DNA of 64,000 nucleotides, from NCBI RefSeq assembly GCF_040730185.1, contig NZ_CP160402.1, forward strand, positions 7,068,001 through 7,132,000, given 5' to 3'. A program made the translations under genes and the position numbers. Below, piece after piece: positions 1 through 8,890 of this stretch (within the stretch, counting starts at the first letter, position 1; every line of letters starts with the position of its first letter). Below the pieces are notes generated by a model. The model did no database searches. It was not told the origin of the DNA and worked only from the letters and a program-made list of their open reading frames with translations. Source of the DNA: Streptomyces sp. Je 1-332 (lineage in GTDB: Bacteria > Actinomycetota > Actinomycetes > Streptomycetales > Streptomycetaceae).

Positions 1-264
1 CACTTCGAGGTGCGCAGGGCGCGGGCGCTGTTCGCCGAGGGATACCGCCTTCTTCCCATGCTCGACCGACGGAGCGGGGCCTGCGTCGCCGCAATGGCGG
101 GCATCTACCGGCGCCTCCTGGACCGCATCGAGCGGGAGCCGGAGGCGGTCCTGCGCGGCCGTGTCTCGCTGCCGGGCCGCGAAAAGGCGTACGTCGCCGT
201 GCGCGGTCTCTCCGGTCTCGACGCGCGCACCATCTCCCGACAGACCGTCAGGAGGCGTGCTTGA
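1..264 (+). CDS. hpnD: Presqualene diphosphate synthase HpnD, C-terminal fragment
   Basis: Only the last 87 codons lie in the window and the reading frame is open from base 1. The tail (FAEGYRLLPMLD, then MAGIYRRLLDRIE) has the look of the C-terminal helices of squalene/phytoene synthase-family enzymes, and the position directly before hpnE fits HpnD. HpnD condenses two farnesyl diphosphates to presqualene diphosphate in the three-step HpnC/D/E route to squalene. The catalytic aspartate-rich motifs lie outside the window, so the call rests on this tail plus context. The gene ends in TGA, 109 bp before hpnE. Confidence 0.8.
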   Translation, partial: HFEVRRARALFAEGYRLLPMLDRRSGACVAAMAGIYRRLLDRIEREPEAVLRGRVSLPGREKAYVAVRGLSGLDARTISRQTVRRRA

Positions 265-282
265 TGGGCATCCCCGGCGAAT

Positions 283-358
283 GCGGTGAACGTAGGGCAG
301 CCCCCTGCAACCGGCGGGCAACCCTCCGCCGCGCCCCGGCGTCCCAGACTGCAACCGC
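283..358 (+). promoter_or_regulatory. Possible structured leader between hpnD and hpnE
   Basis: The 109-bp gap contains GGCGG (313-317) able to pair with CCGCC (326-330), GCAG/CTGC around 297-308, and outer GCGGT (283-287) able to pair with ACCGC (354-358). The loop string GGGCAACCCTCC resembles a conserved segment of actinobacterial SAM-IV riboswitches, but the following conserved G-rich strand is not matched. This could be a processed or attenuating leader, or chance pairing in G+C-rich DNA. Confidence 0.2.
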
Positions 359-373
359 CCAGGGGGAAAGCGC

Positions 374-1786
374 ATGAGAGACGATGACACGCGATCGGCC
401 GCGGACGCCGACGGGCCTGCGGGCCGCGGTGCCGCCGTGGTGGTCGGCGGCGGCCTCGCCGGCATCACCGCGGCGCTGTCCCTCGCCGACGCGGGGCTGC
501 GCGTGACGCTGCTCGAAGGACGGCCGCGCCTTGGCGGACTCGCCTTCTCCTTCAAGCGCGGCGACCTGACCGTCGACAACGGCCAGCACGTCTACCTGCG
601 CTGCTGCACCGCCTACCGCTGGTTCCTCGACCGCGTCGACGGCGCTGCCCTCGCGCCCATGCAGGAACGTCTCGACGTGCCCGTACTCGACGCCGACCGG
701 AACCGGCTCGGACGGCTTCGCCGCACCGCCCTGCCCGTGCCGCTGCACCTGGCGGCGAGCCTCGCCACGTATCCGCACCTGTCGCTCGCCGAGCGCGCCA
801 ACGTAGGCCGCGCGGCGCTCGCCCTCAAGGGGCTCGACCCGGCCGACCCCAGGCTGGACGGCCAGGACTTCGGCAGCTGGCTCGCCGCGCACGGCCAGTC
901 GCCGCGCGCCATCGAGGCCCTGTGGGACCTCGTCGGTGTGGCCACGCTGAACGCCGTCGCGGGGGACTCCTCGCTGGGGCTCGCCGCGATGGTCTTCAAG
1001 ACCGGACTGCTCTCGCAGCCGGGCGCCGCCGACATCGGCTGGGCGCATGTGCCCCTCGGTGATCTCCATGACACGCTCGCCCGCAAGGCGCTCGACTCCG
1101 CGGGCGTGCGAACCGAACTGAGGACACGAGTCACCTCCATCTCCCGTACGGAGAACGGCGGTTGGCAGGTCGAAGTTCCCGGCGAGACGATCGAGGCACA
1201 GACCGTCGTGCTAGCCGTTCCGCAGCACGAGACCCACGATCTGCTCCCGGACGGCGCCCTGGACGAGCCCGACCGGCTGCTCGACATCGACACCGCGCCG
1301 ATCCTCAACATCCACGTCGTCTACGACCGCAAGGTCCTCAAGCGGCCCTTCTTCGCGGCCATCGGCTCGCCCGTGCAGTGGGTCTTCGACCGGACCGAAG
1401 CCTCCGGGCTCACCGAGGGCCAGTACGTCGCGCTGTCCCAGTCCGCCGCCCAGGATGAGATCGACGCGCCCGTCGCCGCGCTGCGCGAGCGCTATCTGCC
1501 GGAACTCGAGCGGCTGCTGCCCGCCGCGCACGGCGCCGAAGTACGGGACTTCTTCGTGACCCGGGAGCGCACCGCGACCTTCGCGCCGACTCCCGGGGTG
1601 GGCCGGCTGCGGCCCGGTGCTCGCACCAAGGCTCCCGGCCTTTACCTCGCCGGGGCGTGGACCGCCACGGGGTGGCCCGCGACCATGGAGAGCGCCGTCC
1701 GCAGCGGCATCAGCGCCGCAAGGGAAGCTCTCTCCGCACTAGACCGCCCACGCGATCACCTCTTCGACGTCGAGGAGGCCGCGTGA
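374..1786 (+). CDS. hpnE: Hydroxysqualene dehydroxylase HpnE
   Basis: A 470-residue FAD-dependent amine-oxidase-fold protein. The dinucleotide-binding motif VVGGGLAGITAAL followed by an acidic beta-strand end (LLEGRPRLGG) lies at about residues 24-55. The C-terminal FAD motif PGLYLAGAWTATGWPATMESAVRSG is near residues 425-450 and is typical of squalene-associated desaturases. It reduces hydroxysqualene to squalene, the substrate of Shc encoded two genes downstream. The ATG at 374 follows GGGGGAAA at a normal distance. Length matches the family (about 420-470). Confidence 0.9.
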   Translation: MRDDDTRSAADADGPAGRGAAVVVGGGLAGITAALSLADAGLRVTLLEGRPRLGGLAFSFKRGDLTVDNGQHVYLRCCTAYRWFLDRVDGAALAPMQERLDVPVLDADRNRLGRLRRTALPVPLHLAASLATYPHLSLAERANVGRAALALKGLDPADPRLDGQDFGSWLAAHGQSPRAIEALWDLVGVATLNAVAGDSSLGLAAMVFKTGLLSQPGAADIGWAHVPLGDLHDTLARKALDSAGVRTELRTRVTSISRTENGGWQVEVPGETIEAQTVVLAVPQHETHDLLPDGALDEPDRLLDIDTAPILNIHVVYDRKVLKRPFFAAIGSPVQWVFDRTEASGLTEGQYVALSQSAAQDEIDAPVAALRERYLPELERLLPAAHGAEVRDFFVTRERTATFAPTPGVGRLRPGARTKAPGLYLAGAWTATGWPATMESAVRSGISAAREALSALDRPRDHLFDVEEAA

Positions 1787-1788
1787 AG

Positions 1789-1856
1789 CCAGGCCCTGTC
1801 TCCCCGATCCCTGCGGGGAGACAGGACCTGGCCCTCCTGGGGTCAGGTCCCCAGGA
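1789..1856 (+). promoter_or_regulatory. Tandem stem-loops between hpnE and the prenyltransferase gene
   Basis: Immediately after the hpnE stop, 1789-1805 and 1815-1831 form a 17-bp stem with one mismatch and a 9-nt loop. A second perfect 8-bp stem (1835-1842 with 1849-1856, loop 6 nt) follows after 3 nt. No U-tract follows. In the middle of an otherwise tight operon this could be a partial terminator, an attenuator or an RNA-stability element that sets the ratio of upstream to downstream expression. Confidence 0.6.
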
Positions 1857-1899
1857 AAACAGCACCGGAACAACCAGTACCGGAACAAGAGGAGAGACT

Positions 1900-2967
1900 G
1901 TGCCGACTGTGCCCTCGGCCGAATCGGCTGCCGACACGGTGGACGTGACCTCACTGCTCGAGCGCGGAAGGACGCTGGCCACCCCGGTGCTGCGGTCCGC
2001 CGTGGACCGCCTCGCGCCGCCCATGGACACCGTCGCCGCCTACCACTTCGGCTGGATCGACGCCGAGGGCAACCCGTCGGACGGCGACGGCGGCAAGGCC
2101 GTGCGCCCCGCCCTCGCCCTGCTCTCCGCGGAGGCGGCCGGCGCCGCGCCGGAAGTCGGCGTGCCGGGAGCTGTCGCGGTCGAACTGGTGCACAACTTCT
2201 CGTTGCTGCACGACGACCTGATGGACGGCGACGAACAGCGCCGCCACCGCGACACGGTGTGGAAGGTGCACGGCCCGGCCCAGGCCATCCTCGTCGGTGA
2301 CGCCCTCTTCGCGCTCGCCAACGAGATCCTCCTGGAGATCGGCACCGTCGAGGCGGGCCGCGCCACGCGCCGCCTGACCACGGCGACCCGCGCCCTGATC
2401 GACGGCCAGGCGCAGGACATCTCCTACGAGCACCGCGAGCGGGTCACCGTCGAGGAGTGCCTGGAGATGGAGGGCAACAAGACCGGCGCCCTGCTCGCCT
2501 GCGCCGTTTCCATCGGCGCCGTACTCGGCGGCGCCGACGACCGCACCGCCGACATCCTGGAGAAGTACGGCTACCACCTCGGCCTCGCCTTCCAGGCCGT
2601 GGACGACCTGCTCGGCATCTGGGGCGACCCGGAGTCCACCGGCAAGCAGACCTGGAGCGATCTTCGCCAGCGCAAGAAGTCGCTGCCCGTCGTGGCCGCG
2701 CTCGCCGCGGGCGGGCCCGCGTCCGAGCAGCTCGCCGAGCTGCTCGCGGCCGACGCCAAGAGCAACGACTTCGACAGCTTCTCCGAGGAGGAGTTCGCCG
2801 CACGCGCCGCCCTGATCGAGCAGGCGGGCGGCCGTGAGTGGACCGCCGACGAGGCCCGGCGCCAGCACACCATCGCCATCGAGGCGCTCGACACCGTCGA
2901 GATGCCCGACCGGGTGCGGGAGCAGCTCGTCGCGCTCGCCGACTTCGTCGTCGTACGAAAGAGATGA
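1900..2967 (+). CDS. Polyprenyl (farnesyl-type) diphosphate synthase
   Basis: A trans-isoprenyl diphosphate synthase of 355 residues. The first aspartate-rich motif DDLMD is at residues 105-109 within LLHDDLMDGDEQRR, and the second region reads AVDDLLGIWGD around 233-243, where the canonical DDxxD is relaxed. KAVRP at 66-70 is the substrate-binding lysine/arginine region. In hopanoid operons this enzyme supplies farnesyl diphosphate for HpnC/D. The GTG at 1900 follows AGGAGAGA with good spacing. The reading frame is open further upstream to 1657, but that part overlaps hpnE and the hairpins, so it is not included. Product chain length cannot be read with certainty. Confidence 0.85.
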   Translation: MPTVPSAESAADTVDVTSLLERGRTLATPVLRSAVDRLAPPMDTVAAYHFGWIDAEGNPSDGDGGKAVRPALALLSAEAAGAAPEVGVPGAVAVELVHNFSLLHDDLMDGDEQRRHRDTVWKVHGPAQAILVGDALFALANEILLEIGTVEAGRATRRLTTATRALIDGQAQDISYEHRERVTVEECLEMEGNKTGALLACAVSIGAVLGGADDRTADILEKYGYHLGLAFQAVDDLLGIWGDPESTGKQTWSDLRQRKKSLPVVAALAAGGPASEQLAELLAADAKSNDFDSFSEEEFAARAALIEQAGGREWTADEARRQHTIAIEALDTVEMPDRVREQLVALADFVVVRKR

Positions 2968-3068
2968 TCACTATCGGACGCATATGACTCGCAGTCGCCG
3001 GCCGGCGCCCAGCGCGTCGGCCGACGGCGGACCCACAGCAGAGAAGACGACTGCACGAAGGGGAAGCC

Positions 3069-5066
3069 ATGACAGCGACGACCGACGGAAGCACCGGAGC
3101 GGTGACGCCCCGCGCAACCTCGGCCAGCCAGCCACTCGACCTGACCACGGTGACGGCACCAGGTCCACGTGACGCCGCCGCGCGCGCCATACAACGCTCG
3201 ACCGAGTTCCTGCTCTCGCAGCAGGATGCCCAGGGCTGGTGGAAGGGCGATCTCGAGACGAACGTGACGATGGACGCCGAGGACCTGCTGCTCCGTCAGT
3301 TCCTGGACATCCGGGACGAGAAGACCACCCGCGCCGCCGCGCTCTTCATCCGCGGCGAGCAGCGCGAGGACGGTACCTGGGCCACCTTCTTCGGCGGCCC
3401 CGGCGAACTCTCCACCACCATCGAGGCGTACGTCGCGCTGCGTCTGGCGGGCGACGCCCCGGACGACCCGCACATGGCGAGGGCCTCCGCCTGGATCCGC
3501 GACCAGGGCGGCATCGCCGCGAGCCGCGTCTTCACCCGCATCTGGCTCGCCCTCTTCGGCTGGTGGAAGTGGGACGACCTGCCCGAACTCCCGCCGGAGA
3601 TTCTCTACTTCCCCAAGTGGCTGCCCCTCAACATCTACGACTTCGGGTGCTGGGCCCGCCAGACGATCGTCCCGCTCACCGTCGTCTCCGCCAAGCGACC
3701 CGTCCGCCCCGCACCCTTCCCGCTGGACGAGCTGCACATTGACGCGCGCGTACCGAACCCCGCCAAGCCTCTGGCGCCCATGGGGAGTTGGGACGGCGTG
3801 TTCCAGCGCCTCGACAAGGCCCTGCACCTCTACCGCAAGGTCGCCCCGCGCAAGGTACGCAAGGCCGCGATGAACAGCGCCGCCCGCTGGATCATCGAAC
3901 GCCAGGAGAACGACGGCTGCTGGGGCGGCATCCAGCCGCCGGCCGTGTACTCCGTGATCGCTCTCCACCTGCTCGGATACGACCTGGAGCACCCGGTCCT
4001 CAAGGCGGGCCTGGAGTCGCTCGACCGGTTCGCGGTCTGGCGCGAGGACGGCTCTCGGATGATCGAGGCGTGCCAGTCGCCGGTCTGGGACACCTGCCTC
4101 GCGACCATCGCGCTCGCCGACGCGGGCGTACCCGCCGACCACCCGCAGCTCATCAAGGCGGCGGACTGGATGCTCGGCGAGGAGATCGTACGGCCCGGCG
4201 ACTGGTCCGTGCGTCGCCCGCAACTCGCCCCCGGCGGCTGGGCGTTCGAGTTCCACAACGACAACTACCCCGACATCGACGACACCGCCGAGGTCATCCT
4301 GGCCCTGCGCCGGGTGGAGCACCCCGACCGCCCACGCCTGGAGAACGCGATCGAGCGCGGCATGCGCTGGACCCTCGGCATGCAGTCCCGCGGCGGCGGC
4401 TGGGCCGCCTTCGACGCCGACAACACCAGCCCGTTCCCCAACCGGCTGCCGTTCTGCGACTTCGGCGAGGTCATCGACCCGCCGTCGGCCGACGTCACCG
4501 GGCACGTCGTCGAGATGCTCGCCATCGAGGGCAAGTCGCACGACCCGCGCACCCGGCGCGGCATCGAGTGGCTGCTCGCCGAACAGGAGCCGGACGGCTC
4601 GTGGTTCGGCCGCTGGGGCGTCAACTACGTATACGGCACAGGGTCCGTGGTGCCCGCGCTCACCGCGGCGGGGCTGCCGGCCTCGCACCCCGCGCTGCGC
4701 CGCGCCGTCGGCTGGCTGGAGTCGGTGCAGAACGACGACGGAGGCTGGGGCGAGGACCTGCGCTCCTACCGCTACGAGGAGTGGCGGGGCCACGGCGCCT
4801 CCACCGCGTCACAGACCGCCTGGGCGCTGCTCGCGCTGCTCGCGGCCGGAGAGCGGGACACCAAGGCCGTGGAGCGCGGCGTCGCCTGGCTGGCCGAGGC
4901 ACAGCGGGACGACGGCTCCTGGGACGAGCCGTTCTTCACCGGCACCGGCTTCCCCTGGGACTTCTCCATCAACTACCACCTCTACCGGCAGGTGTTCCCG
5001 CTCACCGCCCTCGGCCGGTACGTCAACGGGGAGCCGTTCGCGGGCCTCTCCGCCAAGGGGGGCTGA
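3069..5066 (+). CDS. shc: Squalene-hopene cyclase
   Basis: A 665-residue class II triterpene cyclase, the usual family length. The protonating DXDD motif appears as DIDDTAE near residues 401-407. Several QW repeats are visible, for example QDAQGWW near 54, QREDGTW near 98, QENDGCWGG near 280, QEPDGSWFGRWG near 515 and QNDDGGWGE near 557. It cyclises squalene to hopene/hopanol at the membrane. The start ATG follows GAAGGGGAAGCC. Its TGA overlaps the next ATG (TGATG), so translation of the phosphorylase gene is probably coupled. Confidence 0.97.
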   Translation: MTATTDGSTGAVTPRATSASQPLDLTTVTAPGPRDAAARAIQRSTEFLLSQQDAQGWWKGDLETNVTMDAEDLLLRQFLDIRDEKTTRAAALFIRGEQREDGTWATFFGGPGELSTTIEAYVALRLAGDAPDDPHMARASAWIRDQGGIAASRVFTRIWLALFGWWKWDDLPELPPEILYFPKWLPLNIYDFGCWARQTIVPLTVVSAKRPVRPAPFPLDELHIDARVPNPAKPLAPMGSWDGVFQRLDKALHLYRKVAPRKVRKAAMNSAARWIIERQENDGCWGGIQPPAVYSVIALHLLGYDLEHPVLKAGLESLDRFAVWREDGSRMIEACQSPVWDTCLATIALADAGVPADHPQLIKAADWMLGEEIVRPGDWSVRRPQLAPGGWAFEFHNDNYPDIDDTAEVILALRRVEHPDRPRLENAIERGMRWTLGMQSRGGGWAAFDADNTSPFPNRLPFCDFGEVIDPPSADVTGHVVEMLAIEGKSHDPRTRRGIEWLLAEQEPDGSWFGRWGVNYVYGTGSVVPALTAAGLPASHPALRRAVGWLESVQNDDGGWGEDLRSYRYEEWRGHGASTASQTAWALLALLAAGERDTKAVERGVAWLAEAQRDDGSWDEPFFTGTGFPWDFSINYHLYRQVFPLTALGRYVNGEPFAGLSAKGG

Positions 5067-5716
5067 TGGAGAGGACCCCGGCCGTGCCGGGCCCCGCGCC
5101 GCTGCTGATCGCCTGCGCGCTCGGCATCGAGCACCTCGCCCTGCGCACGGGCGATCGCGGCGGCGCGCACGGGCGGCCCACCGTGCTCCGTACGGGCATG
5201 GGCCCCAAGAACGCCGAGCGTGCCGTCACCGGCGCCCTCGGCAAGGAGCCGCTGCGCCACGCCGCCGTCGTGGCCACCGGCTTCTGTGCCGGGCTCGCAC
5301 CCGGCATGCACCCCGGCGATCTGGTCGTCGCCGACGAGACCCGTCACGCGGACGGCCACACGCCCTGCGTCGGCACTGATCTGCTGGTCAAGGAGCTGGA
5401 GCGGGCCGTGCCCGGCCGCACCGTGCACACCGGCCCGCTCACCGGCTCCGACCATGTCATCCGCGGCCACGAACGGGCCGCTCTGCTCGCCACGGGCGCG
5501 ATCGCGGTGGACATGGAGTCGGCCGCGACGCTGCACAGCGCGCTGCGGGCGGGAGACCGTCCTGTTGCGGCCGTCCGGGTGGTCGTGGACGCCCCACAGC
5601 ACGAACTCGTCCGCATCGGCACGGTGCGCGGTGGAATATCAGCTTTCCGTGTTCTCCGTTCCGTGCTTCCCGCGTTTTTCGAATGGCACCGTTCTTCTTT
5701 GCTCCCCCGGAGGTGA
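5066..5716 (+). CDS. hpnG: HpnG-like adenosylhopane nucleoside phosphorylase
   Basis: A 216-residue protein of the purine/uridine phosphorylase (MTA/SAH nucleosidase) fold. Signatures are TGMGPKNAERAV near 38-49, ATGFCAGLAPGMHPGDLVVADET near 69-92 and IAVDMESAA near 150, the last being the PNP/UDP-type active-site motif. In hopanoid side-chain synthesis HpnG removes adenine from adenosylhopane, the product of HpnH. The gene overlaps the shc stop by one base. It ends 5 bp before the hpnH start. Confidence 0.8.
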   Translation: MERTPAVPGPAPLLIACALGIEHLALRTGDRGGAHGRPTVLRTGMGPKNAERAVTGALGKEPLRHAAVVATGFCAGLAPGMHPGDLVVADETRHADGHTPCVGTDLLVKELERAVPGRTVHTGPLTGSDHVIRGHERAALLATGAIAVDMESAATLHSALRAGDRPVAAVRVVVDAPQHELVRIGTVRGGISAFRVLRSVLPAFFEWHRSSLLPRR

Positions 5717-5721
5717 GCCAG

Positions 5722-6747
5722 ATGGCCATGCCGCTGCGCCAGACCATCAAGGTCGCGACGTATCTCTTTGAACAGAAGCTCCGCAAGCGTGACAAGTTTC
5801 CGCTGATCGTCGAGTTGGAGCCGCTCTTCGCGTGCAATCTCGCGTGCGAAGGATGCGGCAAGATCCAGCACCCGGCCGGTGTGCTCAAGCAGCGCATGCC
5901 GGTGGCCCAGGCCGTGGGCGCCGTCCTTGAGTCCGGTGCGCCGATGGTGTCGATCGCCGGTGGCGAACCGCTGATGCACCCTCACATCGACGAGATCGTG
6001 CGGCAGTTGGTGGCGAAGAAGAAGTACGTCTTCCTCTGCACCAACGCCATGCTGCTGCGCAAGAAGATCGAGAAGTTCACGCCGTCCCCGTACTTCGCGT
6101 TCGCTGTGCACATCGACGGAATGCGGGAGCGGCACGACGAATCCGTCGCGAAGGAGGGCGTGTTCGACGAGGCGGTGGAAGCCATCAAGGAAGCCAAGAA
6201 GCGCGGCTTCCGGGTCACCACCAACTCGACCTTCTTCAGCAACGACACCCCGCAGAACATCATCGAGGTCCTCAACTACCTCAACGACGAGCTGCAGGTC
6301 GACGAGATGATGCTGTCGCCCGCCTACGCCTACGAGAAGGCGCCGGACCAGGAGCACTTCCTGGGCGTCGAGCAGACCCGCGAGCTCTTCAAGAAGGCCT
6401 TCGCGGGCGGCAACAGGCGGCGCTGGCGCCTGAACCACTCGCCGCTGTTCCTCGACTTCCTGGAGGGCAAGGCGGACTTCCCGTGCACCGCCTGGGCGAT
6501 CCCGAACTACTCGCTCTTCGGCTGGCAGCGCCCCTGCTATCTGATGAGCGACGGGTACGTCCCGACGTACAAGGAGCTCGTCGAGGAGACCGACTGGAGC
6601 AAGTACGGCCGCGGCAAGGACCCGCGCTGCGCCAACTGCATGGCGCACTGCGGCTACGAGCCGACCGCCGTCCTCGCCACCATGGGCTCCCTGAAGGAGT
6701 CCATCCGCGCCGCCCGCGAAACGGTCTCCGCGAACCGCGCGGGGTGA
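5722..6747 (+). CDS. hpnH: Adenosyl-hopene transferase HpnH (radical SAM)
   Basis: A 341-residue radical SAM enzyme with the cluster motif CNLACEGC giving C38, C42 and C45, followed by [13 protein letters not shown] for SAM binding. A SPASM-like cysteine-rich C-terminus ([17 protein letters not shown]) is present, as in HpnH. It joins the 5'-deoxyadenosyl radical to diploptene, the first step of C35 hopanoid formation. The ATG at 5722 has GGAGG 8 nt upstream; an open frame from 5683 overlaps hpnG and lacks such a site. Its TGA is 4 bp before the ispG remnant. Confidence 0.95.
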   Translation: MAMPLRQTIKVATYLFEQKLRKRDKFPLIVELEPLFACNLACEGCGKIQHPAGVLKQRMPVAQAVGAVLESGAPMVSIAGGEPLMHPHIDEIVRQLVAKKKYVFLCTNAMLLRKKIEKFTPSPYFAFAVHIDGMRERHDESVAKEGVFDEAVEAIKEAKKRGFRVTTNSTFFSNDTPQNIIEVLNYLNDELQVDEMMLSPAYAYEKAPDQEHFLGVEQTRELFKKAFAGGNRRRWRLNHSPLFLDFLEGKADFPCTAWAIPNYSLFGWQRPCYLMSDGYVPTYKELVEETDWSKYGRGKDPRCANCMAHCGYEPTAVLATMGSLKESIRAARETVSANRAG

Positions 6748-6751
6748 CGTC

Positions 6752-6976
6752 ATGAGCCTCGGAACGCCCGTCGCACCGGGCCTTCCCGAGCTGCCGGTCC
6801 GGCCGATCTCGGAGCGCCGCCTCTCGCGGCACATCGAGGTCGGGCCGGTGGCGGTCATGGGGTGTGTCGTGAACGGGCCGGGGGAGGCCCGTGCGGCGGG
6901 CCTCGGCGTCGCGTCCGGCAACGGCAAGGGGCAGATCTTCGTCAAGGGCGAGGTCATCAAGACCGCCGTGAGCTGA
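6752..6976 (+). pseudogene. ispG (gcpE) remnant: N-terminus fused in frame to C-terminal segment
   Basis: A 74-residue reading frame. Residues about 1-34 ([16 protein letters not shown]) match the extreme N-terminus of IspG as remembered from Streptomyces (ERRKSRQIQVGxVAV). The next residues jump straight to the C-terminal motif [11 protein letters not shown]...[21 protein letters not shown]. About 300 central residues are therefore missing, including the TIM barrel and two of three [4Fe-4S] cysteines, and the C-terminus stops after VIKT. The shared VAV codons suggest deletion between short repeats. IspG normally reduces MEcPP to HMBPP. This version cannot do so, and another ispG must exist elsewhere. 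It still has an ATG and stop, so a short peptide may be made. Confidence 0.85.
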
Positions 6977-7000
6977 GTTCAACCAGAGAGGGGGACGAGC

Positions 7001-8890
7001 ATGACCATTCTGGAATCCATCCGGGGGCCGCGCGACCTGAAGGCGCTGACCGAGGACGAGCTCGACGAACTGGCCGGGGAAGTCCGGGAGTTCCTGGTGC
7101 ACGCGGTCGCCAGGACCGGAGGCCACCTCGGGCCCAACCTGGGGGTGGTGGAACTCTCCCTCGCCCTCCACAGGGTCTTCGAGTCGCCGCTCGACCGCAT
7201 CGTGTGGGACACCGGCCACCAGAGCTACGTACACAAACTCGTGACCGGCCGGCAGGACTTCTCCAAGCTGCGCGGCAAGGGTGGTCTCTCCGGCTATCCC
7301 TCGCGGGCGGAGTCCGAGCACGACATCGTCGAGAACAGCCACGCCTCGACGGCGCTCGGCTGGGCCGACGGCCTGGCCAAGGCCCGTCAGGTCCTCGGAG
7401 AGCGGGGCCATGTCGTCGCCGTCATCGGGGACGGCGCGCTCACCGGCGGCATGGCGTGGGAGGCACTCAACAACATCGCGGCCGCGAAGGACCGGCCGCT
7501 GATCATCGTCGTCAACGACAACGAGCGTTCGTACGCGCCCACCATCGGCGGTCTCGCGAACCACCTGGCCACACTGCGCACCACCGACAGCTACGAACGG
7601 GTCCTGGCCTGGGGCAAGGAGATACTCCAGCGCACCCCCGTCGTCGGGCACACGCTGTACGAATCGCTGCACGGCGCGAAGAAGGGCTTCAAGGACGCCT
7701 TCGCGCCGCAGGGCATGTTCGAGGACCTGGGCCTCAAGTACGTCGGTCCGATCGACGGGCACGACACCGGGGCCGTCGAGTCGGCACTGCGACGTGCGAA
7801 ACGCTTCCACGGGCCCGTCATCGTCCACTGCCTCACCGAGAAGGGGCGCGGCTACGAGCCCGCCCTCGCCGACGAGGCGGACCGGTTCCACACGGTCGGC
7901 GTGATGGACCCGCTGACCTGCGAGCCGCTCGCACCCTCCAACGGCCCCTCCTGGACCTCGGTGTTCGGCGACGAGATCGTACGCATCGGGGCCGAGCGCG
8001 AGGACGTGGTGGCGATCACCGCGGCCATGCTGGGCCCGGTCGGCCTGACGAAGTTCGCCCAGTCCTATCCCGACCGTGTGTGGGACGTCGGGATCGCGGA
8101 ACAGCACGCCGCGGTGTCGGCGGCCGGGCTCGCGACCGGCGGCCTGCACCCCGTCGTCGCCGTCTACGCCACCTTCCTCAACCGCGCCTTCGACCAGCTC
8201 CTGATGGATGTCGCGCTGCACGAGTGCGGCGTCACCTTCGTCCTGGACCGTGCCGGGGTCACGGGCGTCGACGGCGCCTCGCACAACGGCATGTGGGACA
8301 TGTCGATCCTCCAGGTCGTTCCGGGGCTGCGGATCGCCGCGCCGCGTGACGCCGACCAACTGCGCGCGCAACTGCGGGAAGCGGTCGCCGTGGACGACGC
8401 GCCGACGCTGCTGCGCTTCCCCAAGGAGTCGGTCGGACCTGCGATTCCCGCGGTCGACCGGATCGGGGGCATGGACGTGCTGAGTCAGGAACCCCAAGTC
8501 GCCGACGCAGACGTGCTGTTGGTGGCGGTCGGCGTGATGGCGCCCGTCTGTCTGCGGGCCGCGGAGCTGCTGCGGGAGCGGGGACTCGGCTGCACGGTGG
8601 TCGACCCGCGCTGGGTCAAGCCGGTCGACGCCGAACTGCCCGCCCTGGCCGCACGGCACCGCGTCGTGGGCGTCGTCGAGGACAACAGCCGCGCGTCCGG
8701 GGTCGGCGCGGCGATCGCCCTCGCGCTCGGGGACGCCGAAGTCGACGTACCCGTCCGGCGGTTCGGCATCCCCGAGCAGTTCCTGCCGCACGCCAAGCGG
8801 GCCGAGGTGCTCGCCGACATCGGACTCACCCCGGTCGAGATCGCGGGCCGGATCAGCGCCACACTGGCAGCCAAGGAGCACGGAGCATGA
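7001..8890 (+). CDS. dxs: 1-deoxy-D-xylulose-5-phosphate synthase
   Basis: A full-length 629-residue DXS. The N-terminal [16 protein letters not shown] and [10 protein letters not shown] segments and the thiamine-diphosphate motif [15 protein letters not shown]...NDNERS near 143-175 are present. The transketolase-type pyrimidine domain includes [19 protein letters not shown] near 365. It condenses pyruvate with glyceraldehyde 3-phosphate, the entry step of the MEP pathway, and its place here boosts isoprenoid supply for hopanoids. The ATG follows GAGAGGGGGACG. The final ATGA overlaps the aminotransferase start. Confidence 0.97.
   Translation: MTILESIRGPRDLKALTEDELDELAGEVREFLVHAVARTGGHLGPNLGVVELSLALHRVFESPLDRIVWDTGHQSYVHKLVTGRQDFSKLRGKGGLSGYPSRAESEHDIVENSHASTALGWADGLAKARQVLGERGHVVAVIGDGALTGGMAWEALNNIAAAKDRPLIIVVNDNERSYAPTIGGLANHLATLRTTDSYERVLAWGKEILQRTPVVGHTLYESLHGAKKGFKDAFAPQGMFEDLGLKYVGPIDGHDTGAVESALRRAKRFHGPVIVHCLTEKGRGYEPALADEADRFHTVGVMDPLTCEPLAPSNGPSWTSVFGDEIVRIGAEREDVVAITAAMLGPVGLTKFAQSYPDRVWDVGIAEQHAAVSAAGLATGGLHPVVAVYATFLNRAFDQLLMDVALHECGVTFVLDRAGVTGVDGASHNGMWDMSILQVVPGLRIAAPRDADQLRAQLREAVAVDDAPTLLRFPKESVGPAIPAVDRIGGMDVLSQEPQVADADVLLVAVGVMAPVCLRAAELLRERGLGCTVVDPRWVKPVDAELPALAARHRVVGVVEDNSRASGVGAAIALALGDAEVDVPVRRFGIPEQFLPHAKRAEVLADIGLTPVEIAGRISATLAAKEHGA

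Noticed and set aside
2571..4793. A 740-codon open frame on the - strand
   Set aside because: It is antisense to the prenyltransferase and squalene-hopene cyclase genes and is low-complexity.
5683..5721. Upstream extension of HpnH
   Set aside because: It overlaps the HpnG-like gene and has no ribosome site, whereas ATG 5722 has GGAGG at 8 nt and begins with the conserved N-terminus.
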